Notes: generated from the sequence alone by a model not told the origin. A stretch of DNA of 64,000 nt from Limnohabitans sp. Rim8 (GCA_945897795.1 CAMDFT010000004.1:18538-82537), one strand, 5' to 3'. Positions 49,226 through 59,329 are shown, counted from the first letter of the stretch. Numbers and translations are program-made.

Positions 49226-49690
49226 ATGAGCAGACTGCAATGGAGCGACGGCTTGTCGCTGGACATGCCCGGCATGGACGATGAGCACAAAACTTTGGTC
49301 ACCTTGCTGGATCTGGCGCATGAAGCCTCCGATCCGGTTTTGACATCACGCTGGCGCGATCTGGTGCAACACACCGCCCGCGTTTTTGAGCGGGAAGACC
49401 GCTGGATGCACATGACGCAATTTTCTTCAGACCACATCCACAGCACGCAACACAAGGTGGTGTTGAAAGTCATGCAAGAGGGCCTGCGCGTGGGCGAATC
49501 TGGCAACTTGGCACTGATCCGCAACATGGCGGCCGAACTGGGGCAATGGTTCGCCAACCACAGGCAATCCATGGATGCGGCGCTGGCCCTGCACCTGCGC
49601 CGGGTCGGCTATGACCCGGCCACGGGCGTGCTCAGCATGCCCGACGACATCGCCCTTGAGGACTGCGCTAGGTCCTCAATTCAAGCGTAA
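49226..49690 (+). CDS. bacteriohemerythrin
   Basis: DEHKTLV, FEREDRWM, HIHSTQHKVVL, WFANHRQSMDAAL iron-ligand motifs. Confidence 0.88.
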   Translation: MSRLQWSDGLSLDMPGMDDEHKTLVTLLDLAHEASDPVLTSRWRDLVQHTARVFEREDRWMHMTQFSSDHIHSTQHKVVLKVMQEGLRVGESGNLALIRNMAAELGQWFANHRQSMDAALALHLRRVGYDPATGVLSMPDDIALEDCARSSIQA

Positions 49691-50700
49691 CGCTGGCTGG
49701 CCAGCTTGGCCCCTTCGGCCAGGGCCTTGAGCTTGGCCTCGGCCACAGCCCGGCTCATGGGCGCCAGGCCGCAGTTGGTGCAAGCGATCAGGCGGTGCTT
49801 GGGCACGAACTGCAAGGCGCGGCCAATGGTGTCGGCGATTTCTTCAGCGGTTTCGATGGCCGGGTTGGCCACGTCGATCACGCCCACCATCACGTCTTTG
49901 CCTTCGAGCAGCTTCATCATTTCCATCGGCACATGCGAGTGCATGCACTCGAGGCTGACTTGCTGGATGCTGCTCTTGGCCAAGGCCGGAAACACCTTTT
50001 CGTACTGACGCCACTCGTCGCCCAAAGTCTTTTTCCAGTTGTTGTTGGCTTCGATGCCGTAGCCGTAGCAAATGTGGACCGCCGTCGTGCAGGTCAGGCC
50101 ACGCGCGGCGATTTCGAGCGCCTGCACACCCCAGTCGGCCGCGTCGTCCATGTAGACGTTGAAAGCGGGTTCGTCGAACTGGATGATGTCCACGCCATCG
50201 GCCTGCAGCGCCAGCGCTTCTTGGTTGAGCAACTCGGCAAAGGCCATGGCCATCTTGACCTTGTCGCCGTAAAAACGGTCGGCCACGGTGTCCACAATCG
50301 TCATCGGGCCAGGCAAGGTGAATTTGAGTTTTTTCTTGGTGTGGGCGCGGGCCAGCTGGGCTTCAAAAGCATGCACGCGGCCCTTCAGACGCAGCGGCGC
50401 AACGACCTGCGGCACCTGCGCGTCGTAGCGGTTGTTGCGGATGCCCATGGTGACCTTGTTCACAAAGTCGATGCCCTCGACCTGCTCGACAAAGCCGTGC
50501 ACAAAATGCTGACGGGCTTGTTCGCCGTCACCGATCACGTCCAGACCTGCGTCTTCTTGCGCCTTGATCCACAAGAGCGTGGCGTCGGCCTTGGCTTGCT
50601 GCAACTCAGGGCCTTGGGTGGTCCACTGGGGCCAAAGTTTTTCGGTTTCGGCCAGCCAGGCGGGTTTGGGCAAGCTGCCAGCGATTGCAGTGGTGAACAT
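49681..50700 (-). CDS. MetE C-terminal-domain-only methionine synthase-like protein (core-MetE, possibly MesD-type)
   Basis: 339 aa; zinc-site motifs VHICYGYG, SLECMHSH, ACTNCGLAPM; lacks the MetE N-terminal domain. Confidence 0.85.
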   Translation of the reverse strand: MFTTAIAGSLPKPAWLAETEKLWPQWTTQGPELQQAKADATLLWIKAQEDAGLDVIGDGEQARQHFVHGFVEQVEGIDFVNKVTMGIRNNRYDAQVPQVVAPLRLKGRVHAFEAQLARAHTKKKLKFTLPGPMTIVDTVADRFYGDKVKMAMAFAELLNQEALALQADGVDIIQFDEPAFNVYMDDAADWGVQALEIAARGLTCTTAVHICYGYGIEANNNWKKTLGDEWRQYEKVFPALAKSSIQQVSLECMHSHVPMEMMKLLEGKDVMVGVIDVANPAIETAEEIADTIGRALQFVPKHRLIACTNCGLAPMSRAVAEAKLKALAEGAKLASQRYA

Positions 50701-50726
50701 GTCAAAAATCCTGAGGGTTTAAAAAA

Positions 50727-51746
50727 TCAAAGCGTGGAGTTTGCCGTCAATCCAAATTCTTGGGCGAGCAACTCGTAAGAGCGCATTTGCGCTGCAGGGT
50801 CATGCGTCCAGGTGATGACCACCAACTCGTCCACTTCGAGTCGGGCCGCCAATTGGCGCAGCTTGCGGCCCACGGTGGCTGCCGAGCCGATCAAGGCCGA
50901 CTCGCGCAAGCGCTCCAGCGCAAACTGCTCGGCAGGGCTGTAAGCGCGTGCCGCTTCTTCGGGAGGCAGCAGCGCACCGATGCGGCCCAGGTTGCGGTCC
51001 ATCTTCCAGCGGGCACGGCTTTCAAACAGACGCAGTGCTTCTTCGTCGGTGTCGGCTGCCAAAGCCCAGACACAAAGCGCTGCGGATGGCCTTTGCAGGC
51101 CCGCACTGGGTCGGAAAGTTTCTCGGTAAATCTGCAGGGCCTCGTCAGCGCCTTGCCCATCGGTGATGAAGTAAGCAAATGCATAAGGCAGCCCCAAGTG
51201 CGCCGCCAACTGAGCGCCATAGTCCGAACTGCCCAGCATCCAGACGTCGGGCGAGGTCTCCGACTGCGGGTAGGCGTAGACGTTGTGCCCCGGGTGGCCG
51301 GGCGGCAAGTTGTGCCCGCTCACCCAGGCTTGCAGCTCCATCACCTGCTGAGGAAAGCGCTCGGAGGCGTTGCGGTCAGGGTTGAGCAACTGCGCGGTGC
51401 GCCCATCGCTGCCCGGCGCGCGGCCCACGCCCAGATCAATGCGGCCCGGGGCCAAAGCATCGAGCACGCGAAACTGCTCGGCCACCTTGAGCGCCGCGTA
51501 ATGCGGCAGCATCACGCCGGCGCTGCCAATGCGAATGCGCTGGGTGCGGGCGGCAATGGCCGCCATCAGCACTTCAGGGGCGCTGCCCACGATGCTGGGG
51601 TGGCTGTGGTGCTCGCTCACCCAAAAGCGGTGGTAGCCCAAGGCCTCGGCCTTTTCGGCCAACGCCAGGGTCTGGCGAATGGTGGCGTCTTGCCCGCGCC
51701 CTTCGGCGGCGGCAGACTGGTCAAGGACAGACAGTTTCAAGCTCAT
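50727..51746 (-). CDS. LLM-class flavin-dependent oxidoreductase
   Basis: LSVLDQSAAAEGRGQDATIRQTLALAEKAEALGYHRFWVSEHHSHPSIVGSAPEVL. Confidence 0.92.
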   Translation of the reverse strand: MSLKLSVLDQSAAAEGRGQDATIRQTLALAEKAEALGYHRFWVSEHHSHPSIVGSAPEVLMAAIAARTQRIRIGSAGVMLPHYAALKVAEQFRVLDALAPGRIDLGVGRAPGSDGRTAQLLNPDRNASERFPQQVMELQAWVSGHNLPPGHPGHNVYAYPQSETSPDVWMLGSSDYGAQLAAHLGLPYAFAYFITDGQGADEALQIYRETFRPSAGLQRPSAALCVWALAADTDEEALRLFESRARWKMDRNLGRIGALLPPEEAARAYSPAEQFALERLRESALIGSAATVGRKLRQLAARLEVDELVVITWTHDPAAQMRSYELLAQEFGLTANSTL

Positions 51747-53464
51747 GTGGTTTTGGTTTCGGGGGCCAAAGCGGCCATTTCGGCCTCTTGCAGTGCCCGC
51801 CACATGACTTTGCCACTGCCGCTCTTGGGCAAAGCGTCGACAAAAGTCACAGCGCGGGGCATTTTGTAAACCGCCATGTTCTCACGGCACCAGTCGATGA
51901 TGTCTTGCTCGCTGACTTTGCCCTTGTGGTCTTGCCGCAAAACCACCACCGCCTTGACCGACTCCCCCCGATACGCGTCACGGGTACCGATGATGCAAGC
52001 CTCCTGAATGGCCGGGTGGCGAAACATCAGCGCCTCGACCTCTGCAGGCCAGACCTTGAAGCCGCTGGCGTTGATCATCCGCTTCAATCGGTCGGTCATG
52101 AAGAAGTAACCTTCTTCATCGACTCTGCCCATGTCGCCCGAACGGAAAAAACGGAACCCGTCACGCTCAAAGAAAGCGGCTGCCGTGGCTTCGGGCCGCT
52201 TCCAGTAGCCCTTGAACACCTGCGGGCCACTGATCACGATCTCGCCCGACTCGCCAGGTGGCAACTCGGCCAGGGTCTCGGGGTCCACAATGCGCGACTC
52301 CACGCTCATGAACGGAATGCCCAGGCACTGCTTTTTGGGTGCATCGGGGGGATTGGTGTGCGAAGGCGCGGCTGTTTCGGTCAGGCCGTAACCCTCGACA
52401 TAACGCAGCCCGAACTGCTCCAGCAAACGTTGCGCCACCGCCTCCGGCATGGCCGCGCCGCCCCCGCCGATATAAACCAGACTGCTCAGGTCATAGCGGT
52501 CCATGTGCGGGCTGCCCAGCAAGTCGATCACCATGGTGGGGATATTGGTCCAGTGCGTCACGCTCCACTTGGAGATCAAATGCCCTGCCACATCGCGGTC
52601 CCAGCGGGGCATCAGCACCAGGCTGGCCCCGAGCAAAATGCTGGTGTGCATGACACTGACCATACCCGTGATGTGGAACATGGGCACCACGCACAGCGTC
52701 ACGTTTTCAGGCGTGCCATTGCCCCACAAGGCACTGGACATGGCGTTGTGCATGATGGAGCCATGGGTGTGCATGCAGCCCTTGGGCAAGCCGGTGGTGC
52801 CGCTGGTGTAGGGCAAGATGGCCAAGTCATCCGTCTTGGCCTGAGGCGGGGGCAAGTCCACCGTGGGGGCTCCCATCAAATCGGCCCAGGCGTGCAAATG
52901 GCCCGACTCCAGGTTGGGCAAAGGCCGCACCGGCAGCAACCACGGCCGCCAGGCCTCAGGCATGTCTTCGGGGCCGACCGTATTGGGGTCAAACACATCA
53001 GTGAACTGCGTCACCACCAAGTGCTTCAAGCGATCTTCGGGCGGCAAAGCCGCACTGGCCTGGGCCAAATCAGGAGCCAGGTCGGCCGTGGTCACGGCCA
53101 CTTTTGTGTCGGGGTCGGTGATGTAGTGCTTGAGCTCTTCGGCCCGGTTCATCGGATTGACTGGCACCACCACCGCGTCGATGCGCAGAACAGCAAAGTG
53201 CGTGATCACAAGCTGGGGGCAGTTTTGCATGTCCAGCACCACCCGGTCGCCGGCCTGTACACCCAAGGTCTTGAGCTGCCCCGCCAACTGCTCGGCGCTG
53301 GCCATCAACTCCCGGTAGGTCCAAACCCGGCCCATGAAGACCAGCGCGGCTTTCTCGGGGTATCGTAGGGCACTGATGGCCAAGTTCATCCACAAGGATG
53401 TGGCGGGCGCGGTGATCCGGTAGGGCAGACGAGCAGGCCATACAGCAGCGTGAGCGGGCATCAA
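51743..53464 (-). CDS. AMP-dependent synthetase/long-chain-fatty-acid-CoA ligase
   Basis: LPYTSGTTGLPKGCMHTHG; RYVEGYGLTETAAPSHTNP; KVMWRAL. Confidence 0.94.
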   Translation of the reverse strand: MMPAHAAVWPARLPYRITAPATSLWMNLAISALRYPEKAALVFMGRVWTYRELMASAEQLAGQLKTLGVQAGDRVVLDMQNCPQLVITHFAVLRIDAVVVPVNPMNRAEELKHYITDPDTKVAVTTADLAPDLAQASAALPPEDRLKHLVVTQFTDVFDPNTVGPEDMPEAWRPWLLPVRPLPNLESGHLHAWADLMGAPTVDLPPPQAKTDDLAILPYTSGTTGLPKGCMHTHGSIMHNAMSSALWGNGTPENVTLCVVPMFHITGMVSVMHTSILLGASLVLMPRWDRDVAGHLISKWSVTHWTNIPTMVIDLLGSPHMDRYDLSSLVYIGGGGAAMPEAVAQRLLEQFGLRYVEGYGLTETAAPSHTNPPDAPKKQCLGIPFMSVESRIVDPETLAELPPGESGEIVISGPQVFKGYWKRPEATAAAFFERDGFRFFRSGDMGRVDEEGYFFMTDRLKRMINASGFKVWPAEVEALMFRHPAIQEACIIGTRDAYRGESVKAVVVLRQDHKGKVSEQDIIDWCRENMAVYKMPRAVTFVDALPKSGSGKVMWRALQEAEMAALAPETKTT

Positions 53465-53666
53465 AGGGTCTCCTGTTATTGGCCGTCATATTAAGGGCGC
53501 ACCTGACTGGCAGAGGCTTTGCGTTTGTCGCGGACGGGACCGACCCTCAACAAGCAGAAGACATCTTTATGAAATTGTTCCGCTTAATTTGTTTCAAGAT
53601 GTTTCTATAAAGGTAATAAAGTATTCTTTTTATTCCATTTGGTATTTTTATCACTAAAATAAAGTC

Positions 53667-54287
53667 ATGCAAACACATCCCACACCCGATACACCCGAAG
53701 ACTATTGCGGCACCACCTATGCAGCCAAATTGCTTGGGCTGTCCGTGGGCACCATTCAGACTTTGGTGGAAAAAAACGAACTCCAGGCTTGGAAGACCCA
53801 GGGCGGCCACCGCCGCATCTCCATGCCCTCGATTCGCGATTACCAGAAAAAACACAACATGCTGATGAGTCCCAGCGAAATCCGTGAGCACAGGCTGCGG
53901 GTTTTGCTGGTCGAAGACGATCCAGTGACCCGCAACATGGTGCGGGACTTCTGCAACCGCTGCGAAATGCCCGTCGATTGCACGGCCATGTCCTCCGGTT
54001 TGGAGGCCCTCATCGACATGGCCAGCATCCAACCCGATGTGCTGATTGCCGACCTGAACATGCCAGGCGTGGATGGGTTTGAGCTGCTGCGCACCCTCAA
54101 AAACTCAACCCAGTTTCAACGCATGACTTGTTTGGTGATCTCTGCCTTGTCGCAAGAGGAAATCACGGCCCGCGGCGGCTTGCCAGAGGGCACGATCTTC
54201 ATGGCCAAGCCTGTGAATATGCAGTGGTTCAACGGTTTCTTCACTGCTTTGATCGCGGGTCGAAAGCTCGAACACCACGCGGTTTGA
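53667..54287 (+). CDS. orphan regulator: N-terminal excisionase/MerR-like HTH fused to REC domain
   Basis: YCGTTYAAKLLGLSVGTIQTLVEKNELQAWKTQGGHRRISMPSIRDY + RVLLVEDDPVTRNMVRDFC...DVLIADLNMPGVDGFELLRTLK...FMAKPV. Confidence 0.9.
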   Translation: MQTHPTPDTPEDYCGTTYAAKLLGLSVGTIQTLVEKNELQAWKTQGGHRRISMPSIRDYQKKHNMLMSPSEIREHRLRVLLVEDDPVTRNMVRDFCNRCEMPVDCTAMSSGLEALIDMASIQPDVLIADLNMPGVDGFELLRTLKNSTQFQRMTCLVISALSQEEITARGGLPEGTIFMAKPVNMQWFNGFFTALIAGRKLEHHAV

Positions 54288-54417
54288 TCGCTCGGTAGCC
54301 ACCATTTTTCAATACATTTGGTTTCACATTTCAAATTAATCCTCTTCGCAAGCACACCACTCCTTCCCACAATGGAACTCACTGCAGATTTTTGCAGTCA
54401 AACCAAGGAGCGTAAAC

Positions 54418-54801
54418 ATGTTGAAGAAAATCACAGGTGCATTGCTGGCTTTCGGATTCGCAAGCCTGACCTGGGCCCAGCAAATTGATTTGAACAAGGC
54501 CACCGAAGTGGAGCTCGATGCCCTCAAGGGCGTGGGGCCAGTGCTAACCAAGGCGGTGATGGACGAGCGCAAAAAAGCCCCGTTCAAAAACTGGGAAGAT
54601 GCCACCAGCCGTGTCAAAGGCCTGGGCCCCCAAAAGGCCAGCAGTTTGTCCGAGCAAGGTGTGCGGGTGCAAGGCAGTGCTTACAACGTCAAAGCGGCTG
54701 AGACAAAGCCCGCCGCCAAGGACGCAAGCGCCGATAAAGCTGCGGCCAAAGCAGCCAAACCTGCTGATGCAACCGCCAAAACCGCACCTGCCAAAAACTG
54801 A
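54418..54801 (+). CDS. ComEA-like helix-hairpin-helix protein
   Basis: Signal peptide; IDLNKATEVELDALKGVGPVLTKAVMDERKKAPFKNWEDATSRVKGLGPQKAS; Lys/Ala-rich tail. Confidence 0.9.
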   Translation: MLKKITGALLAFGFASLTWAQQIDLNKATEVELDALKGVGPVLTKAVMDERKKAPFKNWEDATSRVKGLGPQKASSLSEQGVRVQGSAYNVKAAETKPAAKDASADKAAAKAAKPADATAKTAPAKN

Positions 54802-54887
54802 AAAAACGCTGTCACACCTGGCCTGCCGACTCGATCGATTCGGCAGGCATGGCCCTTAGCCAGAGGTTTTTGACGCTGCGTAGGCGT

Positions 54888-57800
54888 TCAAGCCTTGCCA
54901 AACCCACCGCCGCCGGGCGTGTGGATCTCAAACACATCCCCCGCCTGCATCTCGACCTGGCCAATGTGCGCCAACTCTTGCACGCTGCCGTCGCTGCGCA
55001 CCACGCGGTTGATGCCCGGCAAGCCGCTGTGCCCGCCCGCCATGCCAAAGGCCGGATGGACGCGCCCGTTGGACAAAATGCCCGCCGTCATCGGCTCCAG
55101 AAAGCGCACACGCCGCACCCCGCCATCGCCACCATGCCAGCGCCCCGCGCCGCCTGAGCCTTGGCGGATCGCATAACTTTCCAGCCGCACCGGAAAGCTG
55201 AACTCCAACACCTCCGGGTCCGTCAGGCGTGAATTGGTCATATGGGTTTGCACCACCGAGGTGCCATCAAAACCACCCACCAACTGGCCTTGCGCGTCGA
55301 AGCGCCCACCCGCACCACTGCCGCCCGAAATCGTTTCGTAATACTGCACCCGCGCATTGCCGAAGGTGAAGTTGTTCATGGTGGGCTGGCTGCCCGCCAT
55401 CACACCCAATGCACCAAACAAGGCGTTGGTGATGCAGGTGGAGGTCTCCACATTGCCCGCCACCACCGAAGCCGGGGGATTGGGGTTGAGCATGGAGCCT
55501 TGAGGAATGATCACCTTGAGCGGCTTCAAGCAACCGGCGTTCAACGGGATGTCGTCGTCCACCAAACTGCGGAACACGTACAGCACCGCCGCCATGCACA
55601 CCGCACGCGGCGCGTTGAAGTTGTTAGGCAGCTGAGCACTGGTGCCGGTGAAATCAATCTCTGCCGTGCGCTCGGAAGCATTCACGCGCACCGCCACCTG
55701 GATCAGCGCCCCGTTGTCCAGCGGCAAAGTGAATTGCCCGTCTTTCAGGCGCGTGATGACACGGCGCACCGATTCTTCGGCGTTGTCCTGCACATGGCGC
55801 ATGTAGGCTTGCACCACGTCCAAGCCAAACTGCTCGACCATGCGGCGCAGCTCCTGCACGCCTTTTTCGTTGGCGGCAATTTGCGCCTTCAGGTCGGCCA
55901 TGTTTTGCGCAGGGTTGCGTGAAGGGTATTCACCGCTTTGCAGCAGCGCCACCATCTCGGCCTCGCGCAGGTGTCCCGCATCGACCAGCTTGACGTTGTC
56001 GATCTGCACGCCCTCTTCTTCGATGCGCGTCGAAAACGGTGGCATGGAGCCCGGCGTCAAGCCGCCCACATCGGCATGGTGCCCGCGTGAGCCGACATAA
56101 AACACTGGGGCAGCGTGACCCTCCAAATACACCGGCGTGATCACCGTGATGTCGGGCAAATGCGTGCCGCCGTGGTACGGGTCGTTCAGCACGAACACAT
56201 CGCCCGGCTGCATGCGGCCTTGGTTCTCCTTGATCACGGTCTGGATGCTCTCGCCCATCGAGCCCAAATGCACCGGCATGTGCGGCGCGTTGGCGATCAA
56301 GTGGCCTTCGGCGCTGAACAGCGCACACGAAAAGTCCAGGCGTTCTTTGATGTTGACCGAGTACGCCGTGTTTTGCAGCTGCAGCCCCATTTGCTCGGCG
56401 ATGTTCATGAACAGGTTGTTGAACACCTCCAGCAGCACCGGGTCGGCCTGGGTGCCTGCAGCATGCTGCACCGCCCGCGCTTGCACGCGCACCAGCAGCA
56501 AATGGTCCAGCGCGGTGAGGCGCGCTTGCCAACCCGCCTCCACCACCGTGGTGGCATTCTTCTCAGCAATGATGGCTGGGCCGTCGATCACGTCACCGGG
56601 GCGCATGTCTTCGCGCACCACCAGCGCGGCATCCTGCCACTCGGCCACGCCTTGGGCATTGGCGGCATACACCTGCACCGTGTCACGACGCGGCACATCG
56701 CGCTGCGGGTGCACGGCCAACACGGCTTCTTCGGGCGCGTCGCCGGGCAGCACCGCCTCGACCGAGACCGCCTCGACCACCAAGGCCTTGCCCTGCATCA
56801 AGAAAGCAAAGCGCTGTCGGTAAGCCACCTCAAAACCGGCCACCAATTGGGCTTGATCGCCCCAAGGCACGACCAGCGCCGAGTCGGTGCCTTCGTAGCG
56901 CAAGTGCGCGCGCTGGCGCAGCTCGATGTGGTCGGCACCTCCGGCATCCACCCCCATTTGCGCCAACAAGGCTTGGCGCGAGGTCTTGCCCAAAGCCTGC
57001 AAACGCTCGGCCATCAAAGGCATGGCCGCTGCATCCAAGCGCCGTTCAATCGATTCCTCGCGCATGACGTTCTGGTCGGCCAAACCCATGCCGTAGGCCG
57101 ATAGCACACCCGCCAGCGGGTGCACCATCACTTGCGACATGCCCAGAGCATCGGCCACCAGACAGGCATGCTGACCGCCCGCACCGCCAAAACATTGCAA
57201 GGTGTAGCGCGTCACGTCGTAACCCCGCGCCACCGAGATTTTCTTGATCGCGTTGGCCATCTGCTGCACCGCGATCTGGATGAAACCATGCGCCACATCT
57301 TCAGCCGCACGCCCGGTTTGTGTGGCCAGTTTTGCAAAATGCCCACGCACCACTTCAGCGTCCAGCGGCTGGTTGGCTTCTGGACCAAACACCGACGGAA
57401 AAAACCTCGGCTGCACCTTGCCCACCATCACGTTCGCATCGGTCACAGCCAGCGGCCCGCCGCGTCGGTAACTGGCAGGCCCAGGGTTAGCCCCTGCGCT
57501 TTGCGGCCCCACTCGAAAGCGCGCACCGTCATAGGCCAGCAAAGACCCGCCGCCTGCGGCCACGGTGTGAATGCTCATCATCGGCGCGCGCATGCGCACA
57601 CCCGCCACCTGGGTTTCAAACTCGCGCTCGAACTGCCCGGCAAAGTGCGACACATCGGTGGACGTGCCGCCCATGTCAAAGCCAATCACCTTATCGTGCC
57701 CCGCCAGCTGCGCCGTGCGGGCCATGCCGACAATGCCGCCCGCTGGGCCGCTCAAAATCGCGTCCTTGCCTGCAAACACCTGCGCGTCCGTGAGGCCGCC

Positions 57801-58550
57801 TGAAGACTGCATGAACATGAGCTTCACACCCGGCATTTCGCTGGCCACCTGGTTCACGTAGCGCCCCAAAATCGGTGACAAATACGCATCCACCACCGTG
57901 GTGTCGCCTCGGCTGACCAGCTTCATCATCGGGCTGGTCTGGTGCGAGGTGCTCACTTGCGTGAAACCCACCTCACGCGCCAGGCGCGCAGCAGCCAACT
58001 CGTGCGCCGTGTGCCGCCAGCCGTGCATGAACACGATGGCCACCGAACGCACCCCTTGCTGGTGCGAATGCTTCAATTGGGTGCGCAAATGCGCCTCATC
58101 CAAGGGCTGCAACACTTCCCCATCCACCGCCACGCGCTCTTGTGCCTCGACCACGGCGCTGTACAGCAACTCGGGCAAAACAATCTGACGGTCAAACAAA
58201 CGCGGGCGGTTTTGATACGCAATGCGCAGCGCGTCGCCAAAGCCCTGCGTGGTCACCAGCAGGGTGGCCTCGCCCTTGCGCTCCAGCAGCGCATTGGTGG
58301 CCACGGTGGTGCCCATCTTCACGCACTCGACCTGTTCGGGTGTGACTGGCTCACCAGCTTTCAGGCCCAGCAAATGACGGATGCCCGCAACCGCTGCGTC
58401 GCGGTATTGCTCTGGGTTTTCGCTCAGCAGCTTGTGCGTGACCAGCGTGCCGTCAGGTCGCTTGCCCACCACGTCGGTGAAGGTGCCGCCACGGTCGATC
58501 CAAAATTGCCAACGGTTTTTGCCAGCGGGTGTGATGGTGGATTCGCTCAT
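54888..58550 (-). CDS. hydantoinase/5-oxoprolinase family protein (fused HyuA-HyuB)
   Basis: 1220 aa; FWIDRGGTFTDVVGKRPDG, GFDMGGTSTDVSHF, FVLNDPYHGGTHLPDITVITPV, GGGGFG. Confidence 0.93.
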   Translation of the reverse strand: MSESTITPAGKNRWQFWIDRGGTFTDVVGKRPDGTLVTHKLLSENPEQYRDAAVAGIRHLLGLKAGEPVTPEQVECVKMGTTVATNALLERKGEATLLVTTQGFGDALRIAYQNRPRLFDRQIVLPELLYSAVVEAQERVAVDGEVLQPLDEAHLRTQLKHSHQQGVRSVAIVFMHGWRHTAHELAAARLAREVGFTQVSTSHQTSPMMKLVSRGDTTVVDAYLSPILGRYVNQVASEMPGVKLMFMQSSGGLTDAQVFAGKDAILSGPAGGIVGMARTAQLAGHDKVIGFDMGGTSTDVSHFAGQFEREFETQVAGVRMRAPMMSIHTVAAGGGSLLAYDGARFRVGPQSAGANPGPASYRRGGPLAVTDANVMVGKVQPRFFPSVFGPEANQPLDAEVVRGHFAKLATQTGRAAEDVAHGFIQIAVQQMANAIKKISVARGYDVTRYTLQCFGGAGGQHACLVADALGMSQVMVHPLAGVLSAYGMGLADQNVMREESIERRLDAAAMPLMAERLQALGKTSRQALLAQMGVDAGGADHIELRQRAHLRYEGTDSALVVPWGDQAQLVAGFEVAYRQRFAFLMQGKALVVEAVSVEAVLPGDAPEEAVLAVHPQRDVPRRDTVQVYAANAQGVAEWQDAALVVREDMRPGDVIDGPAIIAEKNATTVVEAGWQARLTALDHLLLVRVQARAVQHAAGTQADPVLLEVFNNLFMNIAEQMGLQLQNTAYSVNIKERLDFSCALFSAEGHLIANAPHMPVHLGSMGESIQTVIKENQGRMQPGDVFVLNDPYHGGTHLPDITVITPVYLEGHAAPVFYVGSRGHHADVGGLTPGSMPPFSTRIEEEGVQIDNVKLVDAGHLREAEMVALLQSGEYPSRNPAQNMADLKAQIAANEKGVQELRRMVEQFGLDVVQAYMRHVQDNAEESVRRVITRLKDGQFTLPLDNGALIQVAVRVNASERTAEIDFTGTSAQLPNNFNAPRAVCMAAVLYVFRSLVDDDIPLNAGCLKPLKVIIPQGSMLNPNPPASVVAGNVETSTCITNALFGALGVMAGSQPTMNNFTFGNARVQYYETISGGSGAGGRFDAQGQLVGGFDGTSVVQTHMTNSRLTDPEVLEFSFPVRLESYAIRQGSGGAGRWHGGDGGVRRVRFLEPMTAGILSNGRVHPAFGMAGGHSGLPGINRVVRSDGSVQELAHIGQVEMQAGDVFEIHTPGGGGFGKA

Positions 58551-58583
58551 AAGTCGCTCAACAATCAGGATTCAAAAACAGGT

Positions 58584-59117
58584 TCACAAAGAGGCAGCGG
58601 CACGCGCAGCTTGGTCGTACATGCCCGAGAGCACGCGCAGCAATCGGGCCAACTCGCCAATGTCGCGGTTCAAGCCATCGTCGGCTTTCAGGGCGTCAAT
58701 CAAGCAGCTCTCACGGATGTCACGGTAGCGCTGCACATAAGCACGCCCTGCGTCGGTCGCGGCATAGGTCACCTCTTTGCCATGCTTTTGCGACATCACC
58801 ACACCCAAACCTTGCAGCTTCTTCAGGGCGTAATTCACCAAATGCGTGTCTTCGATGTTCATGATGAAACAGATGTCTGCCAGGCGTTTGTCGCGGGCAC
58901 GGTGCGTCACATGGTGCAGCACCAGCACATCGAGTGGCGTCAAATCCTTCAGGCCCGCCGCCGACATGCAGTGGATGATCCAGCGGTGAAAGGCGTTGCC
59001 TGCCACGATCAGGCCGAACTCGAACTCGCTCATCTCGGCGCTGTCGGGCGAGACCAGATGGGCCGAAGAGACGATGGGGTTGGCGTTCGCGATGGCAGTT
59101 GAATTTTTGCGCGGCAT
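58584..59117 (-). CDS. MarR/winged-helix transcriptional regulator
   Basis: LTPLDVLVLHHVTHRARDKRLADICFIMNIEDTHLVNYALKKLQGLGVV; divergent from dctP. Confidence 0.85.
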   Translation of the reverse strand: MPRKNSTAIANANPIVSSAHLVSPDSAEMSEFEFGLIVAGNAFHRWIIHCMSAAGLKDLTPLDVLVLHHVTHRARDKRLADICFIMNIEDTHLVNYALKKLQGLGVVMSQKHGKEVTYAATDAGRAYVQRYRDIRESCLIDALKADDGLNRDIGELARLLRVLSGMYDQAARAAASL

Positions 59118-59329
59118 TGGAGGTGTTCAGACAAGTGAGGACTCAAAGTTTATGTCCGTTGATGACAATTTACCAACAATTTGTTGACATTAAGGGAAAA
59201 CACCGATCACACCCACGCCTCAACTTGCTTACAGTGAACCCCAGCCAGATGCACCCGATGCGCGCGCCAAGCGGGCACCTTTCTTGCACGGCCTGTTTGA
59301 CCGTTCATTCCACATTCACAGGAGTTCTC

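Noticed and set aside
54826-54852. Hairpin GCCTGCCGA...TCGGCAGGC after the comEA-like gene as a terminator
   Set aside because: No T-tract directly after the stem on the plus strand, and on the minus strand the T-run is about 14 nt away; not confident.
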